Assembly (NCBI GenBank): GCA_963800335.1
Contig: CAWDAN010000001.1
Span: forward strand, 310,001 to 374,000
Reading direction: 5' to 3'
DNA: 64,000 nucleotides
From: Flavisphingopyxis sp963800335
GTDB taxonomy: Bacteria > Pseudomonadota > Alphaproteobacteria > Sphingomonadales > Sphingomonadaceae
The position numbers were made by a program, and so were the translations under genes. Each line of letters starts with the position of its first letter. The first letter of the stretch is position 1. Below, piece by piece: positions 24,974 to 33,881 of this stretch. The notes beneath the pieces are model-generated. The model was not told the DNA's origin. It saw nothing but the letters and a program-made list of their open reading frames with translations, and searched no databases.

Positions 24974-25730
24974 ATGTCCGACATCGCTTTTCTCAATCGT
25001 CCTGGCGGCGCGCGTCTCGCCTATCGCCAACTCGCCGGCCCCGCGCCGACGATCGTTTTCCTGCCGGGCTATATGTCCGACATGGACGGCAGCAAGGCGA
25101 GGGCGGTGTTCGCCTGGGCGCAGAGGGAGCGCCGCGCCTGCCTGCTGCTCGATTATGCCGGTTGCGGGTCGAGTGACGGCGCATTCGCCGACCAGGCGCT
25201 CGACGACTGGCGCGACGATGTCATTTTCCTGATCGAGCAACTGGTCGACGGGCCGGTGATCCTCGTCGGATCGTCGATGGGCGGCTGGCTGATGCTGCTC
25301 GTCGCGCTGCGGCTCGGCACGTGCGTCGCCGGGCTCGTCGGCATCGCCGCTGCGCCCGATTTCACCGAATGGGGCTTTAGCGAAGCCGAGAAGGCGACGA
25401 TCCGCACGACCGGTCGTCTCGAGGAATCGACGCCCTATTCGGACGATCCCTATATCACGACGCGCGGTTTCTTCGACTCCGGCGAGGCCAACCGTGTCCT
25501 CGGTGATACCATCGCGATCGACTGCCCCGTCCGCCTGCTGCATGGCCAGCGCGACGCCGACGTGCCGTGGGACGTCTCGCTCCAGCCTCGCCGACCGGCT
25601 GCGTTCAGACGATGTGCAGGTCGTCCTCGTCAAGGACGGCGATCACCGCCTGTCGCGCGAGCGCGATGTCGCGCTGCTGCTCACGACGCTGACGCGCCTC
25701 GTTGCACCGATCGAAGGACCAACACTATGA
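24974..25730 (+). CDS. Cytosolic alpha/beta hydrolase (frameshifted)
   Basis: Alpha/beta hydrolase of the serine-aminopeptidase/BEM46-like group. Nucleophile elbow LVGSSMGGWLMLL, oxyanion loop IVFLPGYMSDM, and LLHGQRDADVPWD containing the catalytic Asp are in the first frame. Near 25586 the frame breaks into Arg/Pro-rich noise, while the adjacent frame continues as LADRLRSDDVQVVLVKDGDH, supplying the catalytic His, and ends SRERDVALLLTTLTRL. Deleting one C of the CC at 25586-25587 gives 251 residues and joins SLQ to LADRL. It starts 47 bases after the exported hydrolase; the stop overlaps the next start (ATGA-like, 25727-25730). No signal peptide. Confidence 0.82.
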
Positions 25731-26587
25731 TCTTCGCAAGCCTCTTGCTGGCCACCGCGATGCAGAGCGCGTCGCCGGGCATTTACGAACCCGCGCCGAT
25801 CATGATCCCCGGCCGCGACGACGTGCCCGAAAAGGCATCGGGCGTGGGTCCCACGAAAAGCGCCGTGCTCGACGCCTGCCTGAAACAGGCCAATGACGAT
25901 CCCGCAGCGGCGACCAAAACTGCGCTCGACTGGATCGGTCGCGGCGGCGACTGGAGTGCGCGCCAGTGCCTCGGTTTCGCTTATGCGCAAGGGGGCGATT
26001 TTGCCGCCGCTACGGGCGTCTTCGCCCGCGCCGCGAGCGAGGCCGACGTTGCCCGCGATCCAGGCGCGGCCAGCGTCTGGGCGCTCGCCGGCAATGCTGC
26101 GCTGGCGAACGATGAAGCACGCACTGCGACCCAGTATTTCGATGCCGCGCTCTCGCGCGCGACGCTGACCGGTCTCGCGCTCGGCGAGGTCCACCTCGAC
26201 CGCGCCCGAGCGCGCGTTGCGACGGGCGATCTTGCCGGTGCGGCCAGCGATCTTGAGCGCGCACGCACCGATGCCGCCGCCGACCCGCTGACCTGGCTGC
26301 TGTCGGCGACGCTCGCGCGGCGCCAGGCGGACCTGTCTGCCGCGGCAACGTATATCGCAGAGGCTGCGCGGCTCGCCCCGACCGATCCGGCGGTCATGCT
26401 CGAAGCGGGCAATATCGCGATCCTGTCGGGCCACGAAGCTGCTGCTCGGGCGAACTGGCAATCGGCCGTCGCGGCCGCGCCGCAGAGTCCCGAAGCCGAG
26501 AGTGCGCGCGCCAACCTTTCGCAGCTCACCGCAGCCGATGGATCGATACCCGCGTCCGAGAGTCCGCCGACACCTCAGTCGAGGTAG
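25727..26587 (+). CDS. Exported TPR-repeat protein
   Basis: Tetratricopeptide-repeat protein, 286 residues, starting with a short signal-like sequence (MIFASLLLATAMQSASPG). Three or more degenerate Ala-rich TPR units follow, for example FAAATGVFARAASEADVARD, GNAALANDEARTATQYFDAA, and AATYIAEAARLAPTDPAVML. Such proteins act as scaffolds; no partner is evident. The ATG overlaps the upstream hydrolase stop by 4 bases, so they are translationally coupled. It converges with the SIMPL gene and overlaps its end by 13 bases (26575-26587). Confidence 0.82.
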   Translation: MIFASLLLATAMQSASPGIYEPAPIMIPGRDDVPEKASGVGPTKSAVLDACLKQANDDPAAATKTALDWIGRGGDWSARQCLGFAYAQGGDFAAATGVFARAASEADVARDPGAASVWALAGNAALANDEARTATQYFDAALSRATLTGLALGEVHLDRARARVATGDLAGAASDLERARTDAAADPLTWLLSATLARRQADLSAAATYIAEAARLAPTDPAVMLEAGNIAILSGHEAAARANWQSAVAAAPQSPEAESARANLSQLTAADGSIPASESPPTPQSR

Positions 26588-27324
26588 AATTCGACCGTCG
26601 TGACGACGCGAACCTTCTTGTTGGGCGTATCGCCCGATCCGTAATCGCCTTCGCCGTCGCGCGCCTCGATCGAGAAATAGCCTTGCGTCGCCGACTTGAT
26701 CCCGCCGACTTTGGCACCCGAATCCTTGGCGAATTGCTGGGCCGATTCGCGCGCGTCGCGCGTCGCCTCGGCGACCATCGCGGGCTTGACCTTGTCGAGC
26801 TGGGTAAAGGTGTAGCTGATATTGCTGTCGGTCAGCGGGACCCCTGCTGCGACCAGCTCGGCCTGTTTGGCAAACGCTGCCTTCATCCGCGCGATATCGT
26901 CGCTCTTCACCCCGATCCGGCGGTTGATGATGATATGTTCGACACTCGAATTATAGTCGCGTTCGCGGGATACGCTGATTCCCGTATCGCTGATCTCGGT
27001 CGGCTTGAATCCGGCCTCGAGGAAGAATTTGCGGACTGCCTGCGCCTGTCGCGCGACCTGCGGCTGGGTCGCGGCGAGCGTCGGCCCCTGTTGCGAGAAA
27101 CCGATCGACCACGTCGCGGTATTGGCGATGACGTCGCGCTCTGAAACGCCGCGAACCGTCACCGCGCGCTCGGCCGCCTTGGCGCGGCGCAGGCCGTCGC
27201 CAAGCAGATAGCCGCTGGTGACGATACCGAGCGAGAAAATCGCCACCGAGCCGAGCACTATGCCCGGCCAGCTCCCGAGCAATCGTCCTCGGTGCGCAGG
27301 TAGAGCAGTTTCGTCGTGGTCCAT
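26575..27324 (-). CDS. Membrane-anchored SIMPL domain protein
   Basis: SIMPL (DUF541) protein, 249 residues, with an N-terminal membrane anchor (WPGIVLGSVAIFSLGIVTSG) and the remainder predicted periplasmic. The SIMPL start is RAVTVRGVSERDVIANTATW, followed by GFKPTEISDTGISV and RDYNSSVEHIIINRRIGV, and DARESAQQFAKDSGAKVGGI, all family-typical. Some relatives (OMP28, BP26, YggE) are linked with oxidative-stress protection, but biochemical function is unknown. It converges with the TPR protein with a 13-base overlap. Confidence 0.87.
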   Translation of the reverse strand: MDHDETALPAHRGRLLGSWPGIVLGSVAIFSLGIVTSGYLLGDGLRRAKAAERAVTVRGVSERDVIANTATWSIGFSQQGPTLAATQPQVARQAQAVRKFFLEAGFKPTEISDTGISVSRERDYNSSVEHIIINRRIGVKSDDIARMKAAFAKQAELVAAGVPLTDSNISYTFTQLDKVKPAMVAEATRDARESAQQFAKDSGAKVGGIKSATQGYFSIEARDGEGDYGSGDTPNKKVRVVTTVEFYLD

Positions 27325-27429
27325 CGGCCTGTCCTTTCCTCGTCAGCGGCGTTATCGTCGCGACGCTAATCTGGGTTAAATCGATTGAACGTGCGATGAA
27401 CCGTGCATTTCCATAGACGAAGCGAGAAA

Positions 27430-27864
27430 ATGGCCAATTACCTTCATACCATGATCCGTGTGACCGACCCCGAGGCGACGGTCTCCTTCTTCAACCTGAT
27501 CGGGCTCGAAGAGGTTCGTCGCGTCGACAGCGAAAAGGGACGCTTCACGCTGATCTTCCTCGCCTGTCCGGGTGAGGAGGGAGTTGCCGAGGTCGAGCTG
27601 ACCTACAATTGGCCGGGCGAAGACGGCGGGCACGAGACCTATGACGGCGGGCGCAATTTCGGCCATCTCGCCTATCGCGTCGACAATGTCTACGACACCT
27701 GCGCGCGGCTTGCTGCGGCCGGAGTGACGATCAACCGCCCGCCGCGCGACGGTCATATGGCGTTCGTCCGCTCGCCCGACGGGATCTCGGTCGAACTTCT
27801 CCAGGACGGGGCGCTCGACCCGGCCGAACCCTGGGCGTCGATGGAAAATACGGGGGAATGGTAG
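27430..27864 (+). CDS. gloA: Lactoylglutathione lyase (glyoxalase I)
   Basis: VOC-fold metalloenzyme converting the hemithioacetal of methylglyoxal and glutathione to S-lactoylglutathione. The 144-residue product has YLHTMIRVTDPEATVSFF (metal His), VAEVELTYNWPGEDGG (metal Glu), GHLAYRVDNVYDTC and SPDGISVELLQ (final Glu), matching short bacterial GloA. ATG 27430 (MANYLH) is the family start; an upstream in-frame ATG at 27403 is not supported. It runs into gloB: the GloA stop overlaps the GloB start region, so the glyoxalase pair is transcribed together. Confidence 0.92.
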   Translation: MANYLHTMIRVTDPEATVSFFNLIGLEEVRRVDSEKGRFTLIFLACPGEEGVAEVELTYNWPGEDGGHETYDGGRNFGHLAYRVDNVYDTCARLAAAGVTINRPPRDGHMAFVRSPDGISVELLQDGALDPAEPWASMENTGEW

Positions 27865-28610
27865 AAACCATGCCGCTCGACATCGTCCGCATCGCCGCGC
27901 TCAGCGACAATTACATCTGGCTGGTTCATGATCCCGCATCGGGCGACACGACGGTGATCGACCCGGCAGTTGGCGATCCTGTCCTGGCCGAGGCGGCGGC
28001 GCGCGGCTGGACGATCGGTCAGATCTGGAACACCCACTGGCATCCCGACCACACCGGCGGTAACGCTGCGATCAAGGCCGCGGTAAAACAAGCGGGGCGC
28101 GTTTGCACGATAACCGCACCCGCAGCCGAGGCGGCGCGCATCCCGACCGCCGACCGGCTCGTTGCCGAAGGCGATACAGTCACGCTCGGCGACCATGTCG
28201 CGACCGTCTGGGAAGTGCCCGCGCACACCGCCGGGCACATCGCCTATCACCTGTCCGACGAGCCCGCGGTCTTCATCGGCGACACGCTGTTCGCGATGGG
28301 CTGCGGCCGCCTGTTCGAAGGCACCGCGACGCAGATGTTCGCCGCGATGCAGCGCCTTGCCGCGCTGCCACCCGAGACACGCGCCTATTGCGCGCACGAA
28401 TACACGCTCGCCAACGGGCGCTTTGCCCGCCATGCCGAACCCGACAACGCGGCGATCGCGGCGCGCATGGTCACAGTCGAGGCCGCGCGCGCGGCGGGCG
28501 ATGCAACGGTGCCGACGACGATCGGCGAAGAGCGCGCGACCAACCCTTTCATGCGTGCAACCGACGCCGGGCACCTCGCAGAATTGCGCGCGGCCAAGGA
28601 TTCTTTCTGA
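27858..28610 (+). CDS. gloB: Hydroxyacylglutathione hydrolase (glyoxalase II)
   Basis: Metallo-beta-lactamase-fold hydrolase that releases D-lactate from S-lactoylglutathione, completing methylglyoxal detoxification with the preceding GloA. Metal-binding motif NTHWHPDHTGGN (THxHxDH), second metal His in VPAHTAGHIAYHL, Asp in FIGDTLFAMGCGRLFEG, and His in YCAHEYTLANGRFA; the last block is a glyoxalase II hallmark. 250 residues. The ATG at 27858 overlaps gloA by 7 bases; an alternative ATG at 27870 (MPLDIVRIAAL) starts closer to the homologous core and cannot be excluded. Confidence 0.94.
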   Translation: MVETMPLDIVRIAALSDNYIWLVHDPASGDTTVIDPAVGDPVLAEAAARGWTIGQIWNTHWHPDHTGGNAAIKAAVKQAGRVCTITAPAAEAARIPTADRLVAEGDTVTLGDHVATVWEVPAHTAGHIAYHLSDEPAVFIGDTLFAMGCGRLFEGTATQMFAAMQRLAALPPETRAYCAHEYTLANGRFARHAEPDNAAIAARMVTVEAARAAGDATVPTTIGEERATNPFMRATDAGHLAELRAAKDSF

Positions 28611-28676
28611 TGCCGGCGATTTCATGGTATCATGGCAGCAGGGGCCAGCCACGGCCTTGCTAGACAGAGAGATCGC

Positions 28677-29114
28677 ATGACCCTTCGATCGAACCTATTG
28701 CGCCTCTCGTGCGCGACTTTCGCCGCGCTAGGCCTTGCCGCCTGCAGCGTGGCTGGGGTCGACCGCGAGGCGGCACCGCTCAAGCCGAACCAGCTTGAAA
28801 AGCTCGACAAGCAATTGGCAGGCAAGGTGGCAGGCGAGCCGGTCAACTGCATCCCGTCCCGCATAGCGGACAACAGCATCCGGGTGAGCGACGACATCAT
28901 TCTCTATCGCGTTTCGAAACGGCTCGTGTATCGCAATGATCTGGCCAACAGCTGCCTTGGGCTGGGGCGTGATGACGACATCATCGTTGTCAAAACCTAT
29001 GGGTCGCAGCTGTGCGACGGCGATATCATCCATCTGGTCGACCGCTTAAGCGGCATTACCAAGGGGGCGTGCTCGCTGGGCCAGTTTGTCCCCTATCGCA
29101 CCCCGTCCCGTTGA
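28677..29114 (+). CDS. Lipoprotein of unknown function
   Basis: A 145-residue lipoprotein. Signal LLRLSCATFAALGLAAC, with lipobox LAAC, and mature part with five Cys-containing stretches (VNCIPSRIA, NSCLGLG, QLCDGDIIH, GACSLGQF). The central segment, SIRVSDDIILYRVSKRLVY, predicts beta strands and resembles small DUF6491-type proteins of sphingomonads, a resemblance from memory, not a search. ATG 28677 follows AGAGAGATCGC. It lies 67 bases after gloB, probably with its own promoter. Function unknown. Confidence 0.78.
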   Translation: MTLRSNLLRLSCATFAALGLAACSVAGVDREAAPLKPNQLEKLDKQLAGKVAGEPVNCIPSRIADNSIRVSDDIILYRVSKRLVYRNDLANSCLGLGRDDDIIVVKTYGSQLCDGDIIHLVDRLSGITKGACSLGQFVPYRTPSR

Positions 29115-29138
29115 CCGCGCTGGTCGCCGACATCCTCG

Positions 29139-30938
29139 TTATTTGACGTAAAGCCCCGCGAGCCGGTCGGCGTATCGCTGCGTGATGACGTGGCGGCGGA
29201 TCTTCATCGACGGTGTCATTTCTTCGTTCTCGATGGTGAAGGCCTCGTCGGCAAAGGCGAACTTGCGAACCTTCTCGGTCACCGACAGGTCGCAATTGAC
29301 GCGGTCGATCGCGGCGCGGATCGCGCTGCGAAAGGCATCATGTTCTTTCAGCAGTTCGCATTCGTGGGGCAATCCGTGCTCTTCGGCCCAATCGCGTGCC
29401 CAATCGGGATCGGGCACGACCAGCCCGACGATATTGGGGCGTTTGTCGCCATGGACCATCGCTTGCAGGATCTCGGGCTGCAGCGTCAGCATCCCCTCGA
29501 CCTTTTGCGGGCTGACATTGTCGCCCTTGTCGTTGACGATCAGGTCCTTCTTGCGGTCGGTGATGACGATCCGGCCGTCATCGTCGATATGGCCGATGTC
29601 GCCGGTGTGGAGCCAGCCGTCGCGCAGCACGCGGCGCGTTTCGGCCTCGTTGCGCCAATAGCCCAGCATCACGTTCTCTCCGCGCACCAGGATTTCACCG
29701 TCGTCGGCGATGCGCACTTCGGTGTTCATCAGCGGCGGACCGACGGTGTCCATTTTCAGACCCGCACTCGGCCGGTTGCAACTGATCACTGGTCCCGCTT
29801 CGGTCTGGCCATAACCCTGCAGCATCGAGATGCCGAGCGAATGGAAGAAGATGCCGATCTCGGGGTTGAGCGGCGCACCGCCCGACACCATCGCCTTCAC
29901 CCGGCCGCCGAACTTTGCCGATATCTTGGGCAGCAGCGTGCGGTGGAGGATCGCGTCCATCGGCTTGTCCCACAAGGGCACGTGCCCGCGATAGCGTTTG
30001 CCGCCAATCGACAGCGCGCGCGACAGCAGGAAATTGGCCAGGCCGCCCTGTTTCTCGAGCGTCTTGAGCATCCGCTGGCGGATCACCTCGAACAATCTCG
30101 GGACGACGACCATGATCGTCGGGCGGACCTCCTCGATGTCGCTCATCAGCTTGTCGAGGCCGCGTGAATAATAGATCTGCCCGCCGAGCCCGATCGGGAA
30201 GAACTGCCCGCCCGAATGTTCATAGGCGTGACTCAGCGGCAGGAACGACAGGAATACCTCGTCGTCCCAGCCGAAATCGTTCTGGATGACTTCGACGCAG
30301 GCCTCGACATTATGCAGAATCGCGCCGTGCGATTGCATCACGCCGCGCGGCGCACCGCCGGTGCCGCTGGTATAGATGATGCAGGCAAGATCGCTGCGCT
30401 GGACGCTCGCAGCGCGTTCGGCATAGCGATCGACGCGCGTTTCGCCGCCATGGACGAGGTCATCCCAGTCGAGCAACGCGACTGCGCTGCGCTGACCCGA
30501 CTTGAGCGGCTCCATCGATATCACGGTGTGCGCCTCCGACTGGACGACCGCTGGCATCAGCGTGCGCGCCAGCTTGGCGGACGAAACGATCACCGCTTTT
30601 GACCCGCTATTGTCGAGGATGTGCTGGTGATCGCGCTCGGTGTTGGTCGTATAGGTCGGCACGGTAACGCAGCCCGCCGCCATGATGGCAAGATCGGCGA
30701 TACACCATTCGGGCCGGTTCTCGCTGACCAGCATGACCGTTTCGCCGGGCAGCAAGCCCGCCTCGGTGAGCGCGTCGGCCAGCGCGGCGACCTGCGCCGC
30801 CGCCTGGCGCCAGCTGATCGCGGTCCAGTCACGCCCGTCCTTGTGCCACAGGAATGGTTTGTCGCCATTTTCCTGCGCCCGCGTGAAGAACATCGTCACG
30901 AGGTTGGGGAATGATTCCATTACGCGCTGTTTCGCCAT
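29139..30938 (-). CDS. Long-chain acyl-CoA synthetase, FAA1/FadD15-like
   Basis: AMP-forming fatty acid activation enzyme of the 600-residue FAA1/ACSL branch, distinct from the FadD at 14018-15718. Motifs: LACIIYTSGTGGAPRGVMQS (P-loop), GYGQTEAGPV (adenine block), GWLHTGDIGHIDDDGRIVI, DRKKDLIV and the C-terminal Lys region IRRHVITQRY. ATG 30938 (MAKQRVM) is preceded by GAGGAG within a few bases. The central SHAYEHSGGQFF and VVVPRLFEVIRQRM are typical of ACSL-type enzymes. Not in an obvious operon; ggt lies 50 bases upstream on the same strand. Confidence 0.9.
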   Translation of the reverse strand: MAKQRVMESFPNLVTMFFTRAQENGDKPFLWHKDGRDWTAISWRQAAAQVAALADALTEAGLLPGETVMLVSENRPEWCIADLAIMAAGCVTVPTYTTNTERDHQHILDNSGSKAVIVSSAKLARTLMPAVVQSEAHTVISMEPLKSGQRSAVALLDWDDLVHGGETRVDRYAERAASVQRSDLACIIYTSGTGGAPRGVMQSHGAILHNVEACVEVIQNDFGWDDEVFLSFLPLSHAYEHSGGQFFPIGLGGQIYYSRGLDKLMSDIEEVRPTIMVVVPRLFEVIRQRMLKTLEKQGGLANFLLSRALSIGGKRYRGHVPLWDKPMDAILHRTLLPKISAKFGGRVKAMVSGGAPLNPEIGIFFHSLGISMLQGYGQTEAGPVISCNRPSAGLKMDTVGPPLMNTEVRIADDGEILVRGENVMLGYWRNEAETRRVLRDGWLHTGDIGHIDDDGRIVITDRKKDLIVNDKGDNVSPQKVEGMLTLQPEILQAMVHGDKRPNIVGLVVPDPDWARDWAEEHGLPHECELLKEHDAFRSAIRAAIDRVNCDLSVTEKVRKFAFADEAFTIENEEMTPSMKIRRHVITQRYADRLAGLYVK

Positions 30939-30988
30939 TGTCGCTCCTCTCGAGTTCCGGGCAGTCTGCGCCGCCCTGGAACGCTCGC

Positions 30989-32695
30989 TTATTCCTTGAC
31001 CCAGCCGCCTTCGCTTCGTGGATCGGCGGCGCCGACCCATGCGCCGCCGCGCCATTCAATCGCATTGGCCTTGAAGCCGGGTGACCGGATGTCGACGACA
31101 TGGTCCATCGCGCGCAGCGCGGGGGCCATCGCCACCTGCGTGCTGCCCTGTTCGAGATAGACGGTATCGCCCGGGGCATAGAGCACCGGCAGCGCAATCG
31201 CGTCATGCGCGCTCAGATCCCAGTCGATCACGCCGATGATCGCCTTGGCGACCTGCGCGATGATCGTCGCGCCGCCCGCGGCGCCGACCGCAAGGCGGAC
31301 GCTGCCATCGGGTGCGAGCACGATCGACGGTGACATCGAACTGCGCGGCCGCTTGCCGCCCTCTACGCGATTGGCGACCGCTATCCCGTCCTCTTGCGGG
31401 ACACTGCTGAAATCGGTGAGTTCGTTGTTAAGGTAGTAGCCATTGACGATCAGCCCCGAACCGAAGGCGCTTTCGATCGTCGAGGTCAGCGAGGCGACCT
31501 CGCCCCAGCGGTCGACCGCGACGAAGTGCGAGGTGCCGTGCTCGACCGCTTCGCGCCCCGCGGCCATCGGTTGCGCGCCCGGCGGCGTGCCCACGGGCGC
31601 GGTTGCCATGGCGTGGTCGGGATCGATCAGCAGCGATCGCCTGGCGAGATAGGCGGAGTCGGTTAGCCCAGCAACGGGGACCGGCAGATAATCGCTGTCG
31701 GCGAGGTAGCGTCCGCGATCGGCGTAGGCGAGGCGCATCGATTCGGCGATCAGGTGCCATGATTTGGGCGAATCGGGGCCGAGCTTTTTCATGTCGAAGC
31801 GTTCGAGCTGCTTCAGGATCGCGAACACCGTCGTCGCACCCGAAGAGGGCGGCCCCATGCCGCAGATCTTGTAGCCACGATACGTGCCGCAGACGGCATC
31901 GCGCGCCTTGGCATCATAGCTTGCCAGGTCGCCCGGCGTCATCGGTGCTGGGCTGACCGGCGATCCACTGACCTTGGCTGCGATCGCCTGGCCATTGGGG
32001 CCGACATAGAAACTGTCAGGACCCTGTTCGGCAAGGCGCGTCAGGAACGCCGCCATAGCCGGGTTCCTGATCCGCGTGCCGACGGGAAGCGGCTCGCCGT
32101 TCGCATCATAATAGAGCGCCCGGCCGGCGGCATCGAGCGCGCCGGTCGCACGCCCGTAATCGAGCGCGTTGTTCATCCGTGCGGTCATGACAAAGCCGTC
32201 GCGGGCGAGCGCGATCGCAGGCGCAAACAGGTCCTTCCACGGCAGGCGGCCGTGCTGCGCATGCGCCAGCGCCATCATCCGGACGTTGCCGGGCACGCCG
32301 ACGCTGCGGCCGCCGGGCTGCATTTCGGAAAACGGTAGCGGCTTGCCGTCGCGATAGAACCAGGTTCCGGTTGCCGCGGCGGGTGCGGTCTCACGCCCGT
32401 CATAGCTGCCGATCGTGCCGCTGCCGTCGCGATAGACGAGGAAACCGCCGCCACCGATGCCCGAACTTTGCGGTTCGACGACATTGAGCGCAACCAGTGT
32501 CGCGATCGCGGCGTCGGCGGCGCTGCCGCCCTTGCGCAGCATCGCCGCCCCTGCCTCTGCCGCGCGCGGGTCGGCGGCGCTAACCATGCCCGGAACGCCC
32601 GCATGGTTGGCGCTGGCAGTTGCTGGCTGGCTGGTCGGGGTAGCGCATCCGGTCAGCGACAGGAGCGCGGCGGCAATAAGGACAATCGATCGCAT
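30989..32695 (-). CDS. ggt: Gamma-glutamyltransferase, lipoprotein form
   Basis: N-terminal-nucleophile hydrolase cleaving gamma-glutamyl bonds of glutathione. The 568-residue precursor begins MRSIVLIAAALLSLTGC, a lipoprotein signal with lipobox LTGC, so it is envelope-anchored. Family blocks: MVSAADPRAAEAGAAMLRKG, SSGIGGGGFLVY, QPGGRSVGVPGNV; the autocatalytic Thr is in VEHGTSHFVAVDRWGEVAS, and SSMSPSIVLAPDG is the Ser-Ser pair of the oxyanion hole. ATG 32695 is at the signal peptide; the in-frame start at 32731 adds polar residues before it. It may detoxify or salvage glutathione in the periplasm. Confidence 0.93.
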   Translation of the reverse strand: MRSIVLIAAALLSLTGCATPTSQPATASANHAGVPGMVSAADPRAAEAGAAMLRKGGSAADAAIATLVALNVVEPQSSGIGGGGFLVYRDGSGTIGSYDGRETAPAAATGTWFYRDGKPLPFSEMQPGGRSVGVPGNVRMMALAHAQHGRLPWKDLFAPAIALARDGFVMTARMNNALDYGRATGALDAAGRALYYDANGEPLPVGTRIRNPAMAAFLTRLAEQGPDSFYVGPNGQAIAAKVSGSPVSPAPMTPGDLASYDAKARDAVCGTYRGYKICGMGPPSSGATTVFAILKQLERFDMKKLGPDSPKSWHLIAESMRLAYADRGRYLADSDYLPVPVAGLTDSAYLARRSLLIDPDHAMATAPVGTPPGAQPMAAGREAVEHGTSHFVAVDRWGEVASLTSTIESAFGSGLIVNGYYLNNELTDFSSVPQEDGIAVANRVEGGKRPRSSMSPSIVLAPDGSVRLAVGAAGGATIIAQVAKAIIGVIDWDLSAHDAIALPVLYAPGDTVYLEQGSTQVAMAPALRAMDHVVDIRSPGFKANAIEWRGGAWVGAADPRSEGGWVKE

Positions 32696-32743
32696 GGGCG
32701 ATTGGCTAAACCTTTGCGGCGTGTGCGGCAATGGGGTCTGCGC

Positions 32744-33811
32744 CTAGCGCGCGTCGCTGCCGACCGCGTCGGCGATGCTGCCAAATCCGTCGCGATCGAG
32801 CAGCGCGGCGAGACCGCGGGCGATCCGCGCGGCGAGGCCCGGCCCTTCATAAACCATGGCGCTGTACAGCTGGACCAGGCTCGCCCCCGCGCCGATCCGG
32901 GCATAGGCATCGGCAGCGCTGGCAATCCCACCGACGCCGATCAACGCGATGTCGCCCGATCCGGCGCTGCGGAAATCCTTCAGCCGCTGCAAGGCGAGGT
33001 CGCGCAGCGGCGCCCCCGACAGGCCGCCCGCTTCCCGCGCCTGCTCGGATTCGAGCGGCGGCCGCGAGATCGTCGTGTTCGATACGATGAGCGCGCCGAG
33101 CCGATGGGCATGGGCAAGGCCGACAATGTCGTCGATATCGGCGGGTTCCAGATCGGGCGCGACTTTCAGGAAAACAGGAGGGCCGGTATCGCCGCGCGCG
33201 GCCATCACCGCGCCGAGCAGCGCGTCGAGCGCGCCCTTGTCCTGCAGTGCACGTAGTCCCGGCGTATTGGGCGAGGAAATGTTGACCGTCAGATAGTCGG
33301 CGAGGCCCGCCATCGCCTCGACCCCGGCGACGTAATCGGCGATCGCCGCGTCGCCCGACGCATTCGCCTTGTTGGCGCCTATGTTGATCCCGACCGGGAT
33401 GACGCAGCCCGCCGCGCGTAGCGATCGCAGTCGCATCGCCGCCGCCGCCTGCCCGTTATTGTTGAACCCGAGCCGGTTGATCACTGCGCGATCCTCGGTC
33501 AGGCGGAACAGGCGCGGGCGCGGATTGCCCGGCTGCGGCTGCGGCGTCAGCGTGCCGACCTCGGCGAAGCCGAATCCGAGCCGTGCCATCGTGTGCGCCG
33601 CGCGCGCATCCTTGTCGAATCCCGCCGCCAGCCCGACCGGGTTGGGAAAATCGATGCCGGCGACGCGCGTTCCTAGCCGCGGTCCCGTCAGCGCGGTGCG
33701 CGCGTCGGGCATCCGCGCGAGCAGGCCGATCGTGGCGTGATGCGCGCGCTCGGCATCGGCGCGGAAGATCAGCGGACGCGCCAGTCGATAGAACGAAGGA
33801 GAAAAGAGCAT
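32744..33811 (-). CDS. pyrD: Dihydroorotate dehydrogenase (quinone)
   Basis: Class 2 dihydroorotate dehydrogenase: oxidises dihydroorotate to orotate and passes electrons to ubiquinone at the membrane, in pyrimidine synthesis. The 355-residue enzyme has the class 2 N-terminal hydrophobic/amphipathic stretch (MLFSPSFYRLARPLIF), GLAAGFDKDARAAHTM, AVINRLGFNNNG, NISSPNTPGLRALQ with the catalytic Ser, and the FMN-phosphate loop GVGGIASAADAYARIGAGA. It lies opposite the DUF885 gene with a 70-base intergenic region, so both promoters should be there. No other pyr gene is nearby. Confidence 0.95.
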   Translation of the reverse strand: MLFSPSFYRLARPLIFRADAERAHHATIGLLARMPDARTALTGPRLGTRVAGIDFPNPVGLAAGFDKDARAAHTMARLGFGFAEVGTLTPQPQPGNPRPRLFRLTEDRAVINRLGFNNNGQAAAAMRLRSLRAAGCVIPVGINIGANKANASGDAAIADYVAGVEAMAGLADYLTVNISSPNTPGLRALQDKGALDALLGAVMAARGDTGPPVFLKVAPDLEPADIDDIVGLAHAHRLGALIVSNTTISRPPLESEQAREAGGLSGAPLRDLALQRLKDFRSAGSGDIALIGVGGIASAADAYARIGAGASLVQLYSAMVYEGPGLAARIARGLAALLDRDGFGSIADAVGSDAR

Positions 33812-33881
33812 GGCTGGTCAACTGCCGCCGCTTGGGCTTAGATGCAACCCAAAGCCGGAACGGCGAACAGGGAGAGAGCGT